This document shows, piece after piece, positions 10,747-21,724 of a stretch of DNA of 64,000 bases (positions are counted from its first letter, which is position 1; each line of letters starts with the position of its first letter). The DNA is taken from contig SCFE01000009.1 of assembly GCA_004352715.1 (NCBI GenBank), positions 2,754,594-2,818,593 of the forward strand, written 5' to 3'. Under the pieces are notes generated by a model. That model was not told the origin of the DNA. It worked only from the letters and a program-made list of their open reading frames with translations, and did not search any database. The position numbers and the translations under genes are program-made. This DNA is from Hofstenia miamia (Eukaryota; Xenacoelomorpha; Acoela).

Positions 10747-11550
10747 AAGGTCTCCCACATCATTGACTTGAATGTGTAGTAAGCTTTTGTTTTATATTAA
10801 GATGTTCATATTGAATTTTCTTAAAATAATTCTATTCATTTATTTTAATAAAACATTTAAAAATCACATTCTTCAATTTGTCAGTAGACATATTCATACC
10901 TTAATTAAATTTGGTTATTCAAGAAAAATTATGATGTTTAACTGAGGCCATTGATGCTTACACAGTGCAGGTCAAGGTTCAAATTCAAGGTTGCATCTCT
11001 AAATTACACACTAACAGTTTTAATAATGTATATATGAAGTCTCAGAAAATAACATCTATCAGGTATTTTCAGGGAAACTCATGCTTGAAATAAAAACTTG
11101 TAATAGAGAGTAAGAAAATTTTTTTGATAGAATACTCACACAGCAATTTTGAAGAAACATGCACTGCATGTGTAAAAGAGGGTGATGCATCCCTTTGTGA
11201 TGCAACTGATTGAAGAATACCATTTTCATTTCCTACTTCAAATAATCTTCATTTTAATTCCCTAAGCTGCAAATTCAAGCTGATTTAATGAATATATTAT
11301 GTAGAGTTTGATTTTTGAAATTTGATGTATTCATTTTTTACATTGGTTGAGTGCTTTCTATCATCTGTTGAAAGATTGAATTCTAAATTGATTTCAATTT
11401 TTTGGAATTGCTTGTCAAAATCATGTTTTTGTTAAAAACATGATATATCCTAGTTCCTTCCTACTGTTGCTTAAAATGTAATTGCTGTGATTAAGTACCC
11501 TCTCAACTATGAAAGCTAGCTTTATAGCTTGTTTATCATCAGTAACTGGG
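10744..11550. other. Spacer between Penelope-like and gypsy elements
   Basis: No coding similarity is recognised, and no CpG occurs. It may include the unrecognised 3' LTR of the minus-strand gypsy element, but I could not match it to a second LTR copy near 16.3 kb. Confidence 0.4.
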
Positions 11551-14500
11551 AGTGGTGTGTACACAAACACAGTGGCACCTTTTTATGAAGTTCCCCATAC
11601 ACCTTTTTATTGAATGCTCTCTGTTGTTGGACAGCCAACATTTTAGTGTTATGACATATGGTCATGTGTGTAGATTGCAACTCTTTCCTAATTTGATTTA
11701 CATAATTATTTATGGTTGGTTTGTTATATTTAAAAACATCATTGACAGTTCCATTTTGGCCTCTCTTCCAAACATGACTTTGAAAGGGGTAACCCCAGTA
11801 GAGGTGAGCACTGACTTATTGTAAAAGTATTCAACTATTTCAGTGACACTTGTCCAGTTCTAATCAGTTTAATTGGGGTTCTATTTAACATCTCCACCAG
11901 CCCATTCACTTAAGGATGGTACAGTTGTAGTCTCATGCAAGATCTCTAGTTGTTTCATGATTTTGCTCTTCAGGTTACTTTTGAATTGTCACCCCTGATA
12001 TGAAATGATATTTTGAATGGTAAAAACTTGAGGATCCATTCTTTCATGATGTCATTGGCCACCACTTTGGTGGTGGGGCTATTCATAGGTTTGATTCATA
12101 CATACTTGGAGAAATGGTTGATGATAGCTAGAAGGTGTTGGTATCCCTAATACTCATTTGTCAGTTGTTCTAGATTGACATGCACAACTTTATTTGGCAG
12201 TTCTACAGTCATGCTTTCAAGCTCAGCTTGCTGTTCCCAGAGGTGGTGATCACTTTCTAATTAACAAGTTTTACACCTATCAATAATGTCTACTACCACT
12301 GCTAGATACTGATGGTGACATACCTAGCATTGAAAGTTACTTCAGTTTGAATTATCCCATGGTGTCCTTGCTCATGTATGTGCCTTACAAGATCACATGG
12401 CCAGACAAATATTTCTGCTTTCAGAGTAAAGTAACCCATTGTTGTTAAGTTTACAATTAGATTTGTTAAGTACCACAGCTAAACCTGACTAATGCTGGAG
12501 TTAAGCTCTTTAACCTTCTGTATGATCTCACTCAGCATCTTGTTGACCTTCTGTTTCTTGACTATACCTGCTCAGCAATCTTTTGCTTGATAAGAATGGG
12601 CAAGATGGCATGCCCCTGTGAATCAGAATTGATTTTGGGTAGCAGGTTATACTCAGTGTCAAGGATGAAACCAAGCATGATTATTTCTCAAGCAGACTTT
12701 CTTAAGTCATGTTCATAACTAAGCAGGGTAGTCTAGTAGTCTGTGTTTGTGTGTAACCTTAATTTCTGGTGGGTTATCATGAAGTTAAAATATTTCTGCT
12801 ATTCAATCCATTGAACTATGATACTTGGCCAGTCTCCAAAGAACTTTGTTAGCCAGGTGAGCACACTATTATCAGTTCTTACCTGAAGAATACTCTCCCA
12901 ATAGAAAGTAGTGGAGCTTTCATAGGGATTCAACTAGAGCAAGCATCTTAGTTTTCATGGCTGAATAGTTTTCCTCTGATGCATCTAGCTTCCAGCTGAT
13001 ATCTTGTATAGGGAGCTCCCTTTCTTCTTTGTGGATCTGGCTTAATACACTACTGATGGTTACAGTACTCATATCACAATGTACTACAAACTCCAGATCT
13101 TTGTGAGGAGCATTTAAACTTGGTAATTTCTTCAGTTTGTTTTTTATCATGTCTAATTCACTTTTTTCATCCCATGTCCATTTAAATCCCATTTTATTTC
13201 ACAACAACTTGGAGATGCATTTAGTCCTCTCAGCTAGCTCAAGGATGAACATTCCATAATAATTTGGAAATCCCATCATCTCTTATGGGCATCTATGATG
13301 TCAAGGGATTTGACTGGAGCTCAACAGCTGCACAAGAAAAATGGTTTCATTTTGTAAAATCATAAACTTGTTGCCATTTACTTTTAGGCTAGCCTCTCTT
13401 ATTACTCCTAGCACTTACTGTTGTTTATATAAGTGGTTGCCATAGTGTTTCTCAAAATTAAAATGTTATCAATGGAGGCCAGGATTCCCTTCTCTAAAAT
13501 TTTCTTTCTGTTACATAGCATCTTCATGATGTATCACTGAAAGGTAGCTGGGGCATTGCAAAGCTGAAATGTATTTCTACTTGTACAGACTATATGGGTT
13601 TATAAATGCTGTTTTCAGACTGTCTTTGCATCACATCAGCACTGCCAGTAAGCTTTGCAGAGATCAAGGCACATAAAGAACTGGTACTTACTGGCTTCAT
13701 ACAAGAGTTTTTCAATGTGTCTTTATTAGTGATGTTGTTCAATCTCCAAAATAATTCATAGCCTGCTTGACAAAAACTATAGGGGTAGCATATGGACTCT
13801 TCACTTCCCTGAACAATCCCATTAGCAAGTATATCAGTTAAAATCTTTTTGTATTCACTCTTCATGTTCTTGGCCACTCTCCCAACTAGCAGCCTGGTTG
13901 GTTTGTCTGTATAATGTATGAAGGGCATGCTCCTCACCAATGGCCTTTCTCATCCTGATTGTACCATAATTAAAAATGTCATGATTGTATCCCAAGACAG
14001 TTCATAGCTGCCTATGTTCATCTTCACTAACATGTGGATGGGTTTCCCCATTCATTAGAGGGGCAACTCCTTCAGAATGATTGTCAGGGATCTTCCTTTC
14101 TGTAGAGATCAACATGTTGGGAGCAAAAATTACTTGTTGCATCAAAGATCCAGTATGACCAGCTATCATGTCTTCTTTGAAGTCACATTCAGCTGCTCCC
14201 AACTTTATTTGCTTCCAATGAAATGGTTTGATGGTCACATTGTCCAGGAATCACAACTCTATATCAGTGTTGTCTACAGTTCTGAGCTCATTGTTCATTG
14301 AGTCAGGGTCCTGATCAGTATAGTATTGTTGCTAAGGTTGATCACACAGCCATTGTCTTTCAAAAAATCTTTGTCTAGCATTATGTCATGTGGTAAGCTC
14401 TTATCAACATTGTCAAAAACAAGTAGATTGACTTTCACCTTCTCTTAATTAACCTTGATAAATACTTTGTTAACAATACCTCAAATTGTGATATACTCAC

Positions 14501-16260
14501 TGGAAGCATCTATTAGTCAATGACATTCAGGTTCCACTTGATCCCTGGTAATGCCCAACTTTTCACAACAATTGTCAGTGATTATAGAGGTGGAGGCTCC
14601 TGTGCCCCTTGTGACATACACCATCATTTCATTAAGTTCACCAACAGCACATTTCTTCTCATCAAGCTTGTTACAACAAGAATGTCATGTGCTCAATTAG
14701 CAGGAGGTGGTGCTCCCTCTAGCTCAAAGCAAGATGGTTTTATTCTTTCTCAAATGATTTCTCTAGTGTGCTACCATTATCATCTGTGTCTGAGAGAAAT
14801 TCTGTGCTCAGTTAAAACTTTCTTTTGGCTTGAGCATGTTAATTACTTGGTTACAGGCACTACTTATGTGAATCATTTGGCAACATCTATAAGATTGGCA
14901 GATTTTTTCTGATACAGATGGCTGTTGCCTGGTCAGTGTTCTGTACTTAGCTGTGATGGACAAAAGCTTGTTTCTAGTCTCTTTGCTCAAAGCATTAGCA
15001 ATAGGGACTCCTTCTTTAAAGGATACCAGGCACTCCATCAAGACTCAGAAACATCTTGATATAATATTAGGGTGTTCTTCACCAGATACATGATGCCAAT
15101 TGATTTGTGGATTAGTGTGGCAAGGTTGTCCTCTGGATCTTATTTCAGCTCCATTCTATGCTTTATAGCCAGGGGGAATCCATGGTACACATAGAAAAAT
15201 ATATCATGTGAAGAATATTCAGATGTTTTGCTAAGGCAGGATTTGACCTGGGTGATGAAGTTATGAACATCATTGCACTTTTTAGCTTCATTTCACAGAG
15301 GAATGTCTTATACTATTGTTTCATATGTGCAACCTTATAGTGGTCTTCAAAGTATCTAACCAGCAACTAGTAATCTGATTGAATTCATTTGTCTAGCATC
15401 ATGTACTGATTGTAAGCCAATTCTTGAAGGTACAGTAGAAAATGAACCACAGCACCTTGCTAACTTATGTATTGTTGCTTCATCATTAACTCAAAGTTTA
15501 AGAACCATTCCTCAAAGGATTGTGACACTTTGTTAATCTTTCCAGTAAACTTAGGGAGCACAGCATGCTTATTGACCTATTCACTAACTGTGGACTCAAG
15601 AGGAAGCATCAAGTTAAAGAAATGCAGATTGGGAGGGGCCTTCTGCATATGAGGGAAAATGGTAAAGCAGCTGCCAGCACCTGGAGATGTGCTATTGGCA
15701 GTGGGCACTGTGTCAACAGAGCCATCTTGAGGTGCATGACATCAGCAAGGTATTCAGACATTTAGACAAGTTTACATATGTTGGAGTAGTTACCAAGAAA
15801 GTAGCAGTCTTAGCACAACTTAACAGGCTTGATGTAGCAGGTTGGCTTTTACCATTAGCACCTTTAAACTTACTTGATAATTGCTTTTCATGCATTTTAA
15901 GGATACTGTTGGACAGTTGTTAAGTCAAGTGAGACATACTTTTAAATATTTGACTTTTGAAGTACTGCAGCACTTTGTAGAGTTCTTGTCAAGAGAATAC
16001 TTCAGGATTTAACTGGATAAAATCTTCAGGCACAGCATCAGGCACAAAAGGATTTCTAGATGACAAATGCATCATGGGTTCTGCATCAGGATTCAGAGTT
16101 TGTTGTATGTGGTCCTTTAAGAATGCAACTTTATGTAGCAGAGCATCATTAGATTCTTGGAGATCACTCTCCCATAGGCCCATATGTGGAGTTAATCATT
16201 CAGATGGTTTATGTGTTGTCAGGCCTCCTCATGAGAGATGGACAGTTGTTCCATGAGATC
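11551..16260 (-). mobile_element. Decayed Ty3/gypsy-type LTR retrotransposon
   Basis: Minus-strand frames, broken by many stops, follow gypsy order. At 15700-16260 there is Gag-like sequence with a degenerate zinc knuckle (C-x2-C-x4-N-x4-C, normally His). RT follows at about 13400-13940, with CLDLCKAYWQ, LCNAPATFQ and SIDNILILRNT in place of x-x-DD. RNase H lies at 12920-13192 (FVVHCDMSTVTISSVLSQ ... SEENYSAMK). Integrase core lies at about 11840-12180, with VHVNLEQL, GYQHLLAIINHFSKY and MKEWILKF. RT-RH-IN order excludes Ty1/copia. No LTRs were found. The first integrase aspartate is Asn, and the second RT box aspartate is Asn. CpG is absent from the entire element. It is a long-dead copy. 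Confidence 0.8.
12920..13192 (-). pseudogene. Gypsy RNase H domain remnant
   Basis: This is the longest intact frame of the gypsy element (90 codons). It begins just after the RT thumb (FKWTWDEKSELDMIKNKL). It carries the RNase H start with its first acidic residue kept (HCDMSTVTISSVLSQ), then PIQDISWKLDASEENYSAMK, which corresponds to the family pattern P-I-x-Y-x-S-R-x-L-x-x-x-E-x-N-Y-S. It ends inside the domain. Confidence 0.8.
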
Positions 16261-18907
16261 CTTGCAGAGCTGTTGGAATTGAATAACATTGAATAACTTT
16301 AATAATCCCAAGTTAAATACAAACTGGGAGCAACTAAAAATAACTTAATACATGATTAGAGAATATTCTCACTTGTATTTAAGTATAATTCAGACAATGA
16401 CATTTGATAAAAAATCAATTTAATTTATTTAAACAGCAATATTGGATCTATGTATCAAAATACCATATTATATACAAGTTACTTTTAGATACTCAAAAAC
16501 AATGTTTTTTTTCTCATAGAGTTGTGTGTGTTAGCAAGATCACACATAATAAATAAAAATGAATTCAATTTATTGATGAGTTTAATAACATAAGTTGTAA
16601 ATTTCATATTTTTTGAAAAGTGACACCAAGAATGTTTTCTGTGGTAGAAATAGGGTATGAAATGTCTTGTAGCAAGAATTATTAATACTAAGGCAAAACT
16701 TCATCATCAAAGTTTTTTTAACATTAATTCTTAGGTTACATGACTTTGCCCGTTCATTTATGTTGTTAATTTCATCATGTAACATTTTAGATTGACTAAA
16801 TGAATTTGTGTAACAAGGAGTACACAATATCAAATCATCTGAATATTTTATAAGTTTATTTTCAGGATTTTTTGTCTTTAGCTGGTCACTAGCAATAGAA
16901 TATATATATTTGGTCCTCCTTGTGATGATCCTAGATTTATGAATTTCAAATTCATAGTAGCTGAGTTCCATATAAGTCTTTGTGCTCTGTTTTTGAAAAG
17001 CTTTAAAGCCATGAGCAAATAAATGGGTCTTCTATAAATTTTTCAAAGCAATTAGCTGCATATTAATAGTTTAGAGTATCAAGAGCCTTAGAAAAGTCAA
17101 CTAATATAGTGTGAACATCACTGATTTAATGTTTGTCTAATGTTTCTGCCAAAGTATGTTGAAGAATTGCTAGGTTGTCAATGGTAGACATTCCTTTTTT
17201 GTATTCAAATTGATGGGTGTCTCCTCTAGATTGAATATGTGGGCTTACAAAGAGCCTATGAACAATTCCTTCTAGTAAATGAGCAGATAATGAAGTAACA
17301 TTGATACCTTGAATATCAATATCCTTCTGTGCTAAAGCAACTTTTGAAAGAGGATATAAGTTTGCACATTTGTAGATTTTAGAGAAATTTACCTTTGAGA
17401 ATTGTGGCATTCCAAAGATTGTGCTAAAATATCCCAATAGTTTCAGAAAAGCCAGTATTATCAGATTGCTAATACATTATTAAGTGTTTCACTATAAAAT
17501 ATAGATTCATCAATTTGTTTATTTGAGAATTTTCAGTATGTAATATCATCCATTTTCATCCACCAGGATTTAATTCCTCTTTTAGCTATAGAATTTAATC
17601 TCATCTCTTGAACACATTTAGAAATTGCTGAGCCCTATGACTGTTACCAGCATTAGGTGCTCTGTTTTTGAGCCTTAAGATGTATTTGATGTGAGGAGTC
17701 ATCCAAGTAAGGGTCTCTAGAGCTCATTCATGCATGGCATTTCAGAAAAGTTTCATGAATCATTTTCTCCAAAAGTTCTTCAAATTCTTTGATTTTTTTG
17801 GGTGTAGAACGATGAATCTACTCAGATCAAGATTTTGTTGCTTAAAGGTTAGTTGTTGATGAAATCTATGTCAAAATCTAGAAAGCTAACACATGTTCTT
17901 GTGTTTGGAAGATTTATTATAGGAACAAGTATTAATGCTTTATTATCTGAATTAAAACCAATATCTTCAGTTTCAAGATGATCAACTAAATGAGGATGCA
18001 TAATACGAAACTTGTCAAATTGTTCATCTTGGCATGTAGGGGAGAGTTAAGTGCAACTAGATGAGATGATGTAATTAGATTATCCAGATTAAGTCTATTC
18101 CAATCATCTGCACTTATTGCTACAGCATATGATGATGTGATATAATTAATAAGATTATTTGGTTGAGATAGCAGACTATATGACGTGCATTAATAATGAA
18201 TGTGCAATATTTGTTTAGTGGTGGTGTTACTTTTATCTAAAAAGATTCAGTATTTCCATCTAATGTATTAATAATTTTCCTGTATAAAGAGTCACAAATG
18301 TATATATTATACAAACTCCTTTATGAAGCTTAAGACATGTTGGGGATCAACAGTAGCATATTTCTCTATCCCATCTGTAATGAGTAAATCTGTTAATAAC
18401 AATATAATGATCTGGATGGAATTTCTTTAAAATACAAATGTCAATATTAAGAAAATGCATCTGTTCACCTAGAACCTGAGATATTTTCCTTGATCCATAG
18501 AGATAACATAGAATAGACATTGCATGAATAAGTAGAAATTTCAGGAGATTTTGTTGAGCCTTTAATTGTCAGAAGTGTGGTGGATCATTCTTCTTAATCT
18601 ATTGATTTACTTGTAATTTATGTATTGCATATGTTACAGAAATAGCAGAGTGGTTATAGATTGCATTTGATGTGCTGTCATTTGAATGACAATGTATGCA
18701 TTTGTTTTTCAGCATCTTTTTTTAAGGAGCAATCATTGTAACTGTGTTTTCACCAACACAGAAAGCGTAAATTAATTTGTTAGATTGGCAGTTATTTCTT
18801 GTATGACGGTATTTTAAATGTTTACTTCAAATTTGTCTGATCAGAACATCCTTAATTGTGCAAAAGTGATGCCAGAATGATAGTGGGCTATTCATAGTAG
18901 TTTCATA

Positions 18908-20215
18908 TATGCTCAGCGTCATAATTCTTGAGACACACTTTAAACCTATGTATAACTCCATGTGTAACAATTGTTTTGAAACAAAATTAAATTCAAACAA
19001 TCTTTGATAAACAGTCTATTGCATGTAAAATTAAAAATTACCCACCAAATTGATATCATTTATATCTGCTGTGATTGAAAATTCGTTTGTTGTGTTGGAT
19101 TGTGTCACTCAAAAATGGTGTTTAAACATGAAAAACAAAAGATTGAAATTCTATACAACACCAGCATTACTGACGTTACAATTTTGCAAGAAACTTCTGG
19201 TTTTTCTCGAGCCACTGCCTACACAACAATTTCGGCAATAATCAATTGTGAATTGGTGCGAGACAGAGAAAGAACAGGGAGACCAACAAAAATGTCAAGT
19301 GATGACAAGAGAAGTATTACTCAAATTGTTATCAGACATCCAACTATAAGTGGCGTAGAGATTGCGGACAGGTTAAGGAAACAAAGAGGTGTCAATCTAT
19401 CAGAAAGAACAATACAGAGGTATTTGAAAAGTGCAGGGTTCCAAAAAATCAAGCGGAAAACAACCCTTTTCTGACAGACAAACACAAATAAAGCACGTTG
19501 ATTTTTGCTTGGAAATGCAACATTTTTCATTTGACAATGTCTTTATTACAGACGAATGTTTTATTTATCTGCACCAGAACACTCTTAGGTACTGGACCTG
19601 AAAGGAGCAGTGCACCAAAATACCTGTCCCTAAATTCTCTGTGTCTGTTATCGTGTGGGGCGCTTTATCTGAGAAGAGCTTGTATTTAACCCTTGTTGAA
19701 GGCAACATCAACAGCAGAAAGTACTGCCTGGTCCTTCAAAAATACTTGCCATTTGCTAATGCCCTTTATCCAAAAGGCTGGGTTCTCCAACAGGACAGTA
19801 CAAGAGCGCACACATCCAAATTTACCCATGACAGGTGCTGTGACCAAGACGTCGTCATTCTTCAATGGCCAGCTAACTCACCAGATCTAACGCCTATAGA
19901 GAATATTTGAAGGTTAATTAAGGCCATGGTTGAAAAGCAGTCTCCAAGCACAAAGCAACAGCTTAAAGATGAAATAGAAGCTACTGGTGGACGTATAAAA
20001 TGCGAAACACAGTTAAATTTGATGAAATCTATGCCAAACAGATTCAGACTCTGCCTGGAGGCAGGAGGAGAAACTATTGACTATTAAACTCTTTGTTGTT
20101 CCCTAATATTTTTTCTATCTTCTATAAAATTTTCATCATTGTGCACAACATTTTTGTTGAGATATTAAACGTTTGGTACAATGATTTTCTCTCAAGACTT
20201 ATGACGTGGAGTATA
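18908..20215 (+). mobile_element. Tc1-family DNA transposon with terminal inverted repeats
   Basis: Left end TATGCTCAGCGTCATAATTC (from 18908) and right end, in complement, TATACTCCACGTCATAAGTC (to 20215) form ~25-bp inverted repeats continuing into TTGAGA, flanked by TA. The length of about 1.3 kb is normal for Tc1. The transposase lies between them on the plus strand. The element sits inside ORF1 of the minus-strand LINE. CpGs are present here, so it is younger than, or differently treated from, the depleted block next to it. Confidence 0.88.
19118..20086 (+). pseudogene. Tc1-type DD34E transposase, frameshifted
   Basis: The N-terminal half (19118-19473) holds the bipartite helix-turn-helix DNA-binding domain: ILQETSGFSRATAYTTISAI, the GRP linker (RERTGRPTKMSSDDKR), and a second HTH (SGVEIADRLRKQRGVNLSER). 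A stop at 19471 and a frameshift separate it from the catalytic domain. That domain keeps the first Asp (VFITDECF, about 19540-19565), the second (LQQDSTRAHTS, about 19788) and the DxxxxxE motif SPDLTPIENI (about 19880-19909). There the usual Trp codon after IEN-I has become TGA. The C-terminus ends EAGGETIDY at 20086. Catalytic residues are intact, but the copy is disabled by the stops and frameshift. Confidence 0.9.
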
Positions 20216-20301
20216 GTTGTGGAGAAGTACTTACCACAACAACTCTATCACCAGATTTAACACTATAAATACAAATATTGTATATCGGCTTTGTCTTTTA
20301 A

Positions 20302-20512
20302 CACTAGAAAGTCTGACGATTCTATATCTTATATTCATGCAGTTGTCAGAATTGACCCATTCAAGTAAAATTAACGGAAACAAAGCAAATGAAAAAAGTG
20401 TCAGAAGAACAAAATAAGCTGTTTTTCTATTTAAATTCTCATTACATGAGGCATTACAAATGCTCTTACGATGTGCAAAGTGGTTTAATTTGACCGCTCG
20501 GACTTTCTAGTG
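20302..20512. mobile_element. piggyBac-type MITE (211 bp) with TTAA duplications
   Basis: Perfect 12-bp terminal inverted repeats CACTAGAAAGTC start at 20302 and end at 20512. Each is flanked by TTAA (20298-20301 and 20513-20516), the target site of piggyBac transposases, whose ends typically resemble CCCTAGAAAG. There is no coding capacity. It is inserted in ORF1 of the minus-strand LINE: ORF1-like sequence continues on both sides. Confidence 0.88.
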
Positions 20513-20516
20513 TTAA

Positions 20517-21101
20517 ATGCGGATTATTATGAAACATTTCTTCTATAGAATTGGTAGAATTAATGAGGTCAAAACTTTTTGGGATATATGAAAATGAAAT
20601 TGTGCGCTATAATTTAGTAGAAACCTTAGCGGAATATCCCATCTTTGATGATTCTTCAACTATAGATTTAGCAGATCCATTGTCAAGAATATTGAGAATT
20701 GCATGTCCTGTTTTCATAGCACATACAGAATTTATCGTAGTTGCAGGATCCAGTAGGACAGACGAAAGTTTGTCCTGAAGGGCAGACTCAGTTTCTTTAT
20801 TAACTTGATCTTTTAATTCTGATTTTAATATGATTGCATTTGTTTTAATAACAGGTTTTTTTCCAACTTGTGCATAGCTTGTTGATTCCTTAGCAACATT
20901 ATTAATGGGAACAGTTTGGGTTGTTGAAAATAATTCTTTAAAAATAACATTTTTTACATTACTGAGGAGTAAATGAACTTTTCAAATTGTTCTCTTTTAA
21001 TAACAGAAAGTTTATTGAAGCTTTCAGTAATAATTGAATAAATACCATCAAGAGGTTCTAAAATACTTTTCTCTGCAGTAGTGTCAAGGGATTTCTCCAT
21101 T
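20517..21101 (-). pseudogene. LINE ORF1 N-terminal region
   Basis: From MEKSLDTTAEKSILEPLDGI the frame runs through ITESFNKLSVIKREQFEKFI. It meets a short frameshift and stop near 20955, then continues as STTQTVPINNVAKESTSYAQ and ILKSELKDQVNKETESALQD to INSTNSIEEMFHNNPHL, where the MITE cuts in. The layout (acidic N-terminus, a linker, then a nucleic-acid-binding fold) is like ORF1 proteins of I/Jockey-type LINEs. Frameshifted, so not functional. Confidence 0.6.
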
Positions 21102-21716
21102 GTAAATTATCCAAATATTTGAAAGATAAATATAACACAATATTGTAATTAACAATGTTGAAAATAATAATTGCAGAGAGAAACTAGCAGCTAAAAAATT
21201 TCCAACCATTCAGTTCCATGGAAACACACAGTGCCTTACAGGCGAGCTGGCTTTGGATTGTGGAGGAGATGGATGAAAAATGGTGTCCACAGAGAACGAC
21301 CACAAAAACGTGTGAGGAGAAGCCTCCAGTAGTAACAGTAAGGGAACAGTAAAAGCAGGATAAATCATAATCAGTCAGTAAAAGTATGGGATAAACAAGA
21401 AAATAGATTTCCAAGAACAACCAAGAAAATCCAAAACCTGAGAAAGTGGGTAAAACTACCAAAATAACAGTTCATTGATACTTGAGAATCGAGCCTCTGT
21501 GACTGACATCAATGGTTCTACTCAACCACCAAGAATCATGGCACTATTATATAGGTTAACTTGAAGTAGCAGCATCATGGTAAACCTCAGAGAGGGCATC
21601 TGTCATTCCAATTAAACAAAGCACATAAAGACACTATAAAAGGAACCACAACGGATAGAAACTTGTTAAAATCACCAGCTAAAAAGAACACAGTTCAACT
21701 GACAATAAAGACCAGC
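21102..21716. other. Spacer between LINE and hAT-type element
   Basis: It probably includes the 5' UTR of the minus-strand LINE. A 92-codon minus-strand frame (21184-21462) shows no recognisable domain. Nothing further is supported. Confidence 0.4.
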
Positions 21717-21724
21717 AACCAGGG

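Larger units (their letters stand above)
8166..18765. other. CpG-depleted block of decayed retroelements
   Basis: By eye I find only five CG dinucleotides, at about 10586, 16751, 17810, 18006 and 18184. With about 17% each of C and G, roughly 300 would be expected. TG and CA are abundant. Flanking DNA on both sides has ordinary CpG frequency (for example about 15 in positions 1-840). The block contains a tandem duplication, a Penelope-like element, a gypsy element and most of a LINE, all decayed. Inference: long-term dense CpG methylation followed by deamination. Confidence 0.85.
16261..21101 (-). mobile_element. APE-type LINE split by two DNA transposons
   Basis: Minus strand, 5' end at right. 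ORF1 starts with MEKSLDTTAEKSILEPLDGI at 21101 and continues with TSYAQVGKKPVIKTNAIILK to about 20517. It resumes at 20297-20216 (YSVKSGDRVVVVSTSPQLYS), then at 18850-18600 with Cys/His knuckles (YRHTRNNC ... FCVGE, CIHCHSND). Endonuclease remnants lie at about 17880-18150 (LNSPLHAKMNNL). RT fingers lie at 17437-17126 (EGIVHRLFVSPHIQSRG), DFSKALDTLN at about 17080-17110, and the catalytic box YSDDL at 16834-16845. Tc1 (18908-20215) and a piggyBac-type MITE (20302-20512) interrupt it. Frameshifts occur throughout; the RT thumb and C-terminus are not recognisable. Confidence 0.78.

Noticed and set aside
14077-14912. Plus-strand frames of 74 and 130 codons in the gypsy region
   Set aside because: Antisense to the gypsy remnant. 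Loss of CpG and therefore of some stop-forming contexts lengthens chance frames here.
8166-18765. CpG-poor block as bacterial or other contamination
   Set aside because: It holds typical animal retroelements, and one LINE appears to continue across its right edge. Contamination is not excluded at the left edge, where the change falls on a TA tract.
21184-21462. Minus-strand 92-codon hydrophobic frame
   Set aside because: No domain, no splice or start context, lies in likely LINE 5' UTR.
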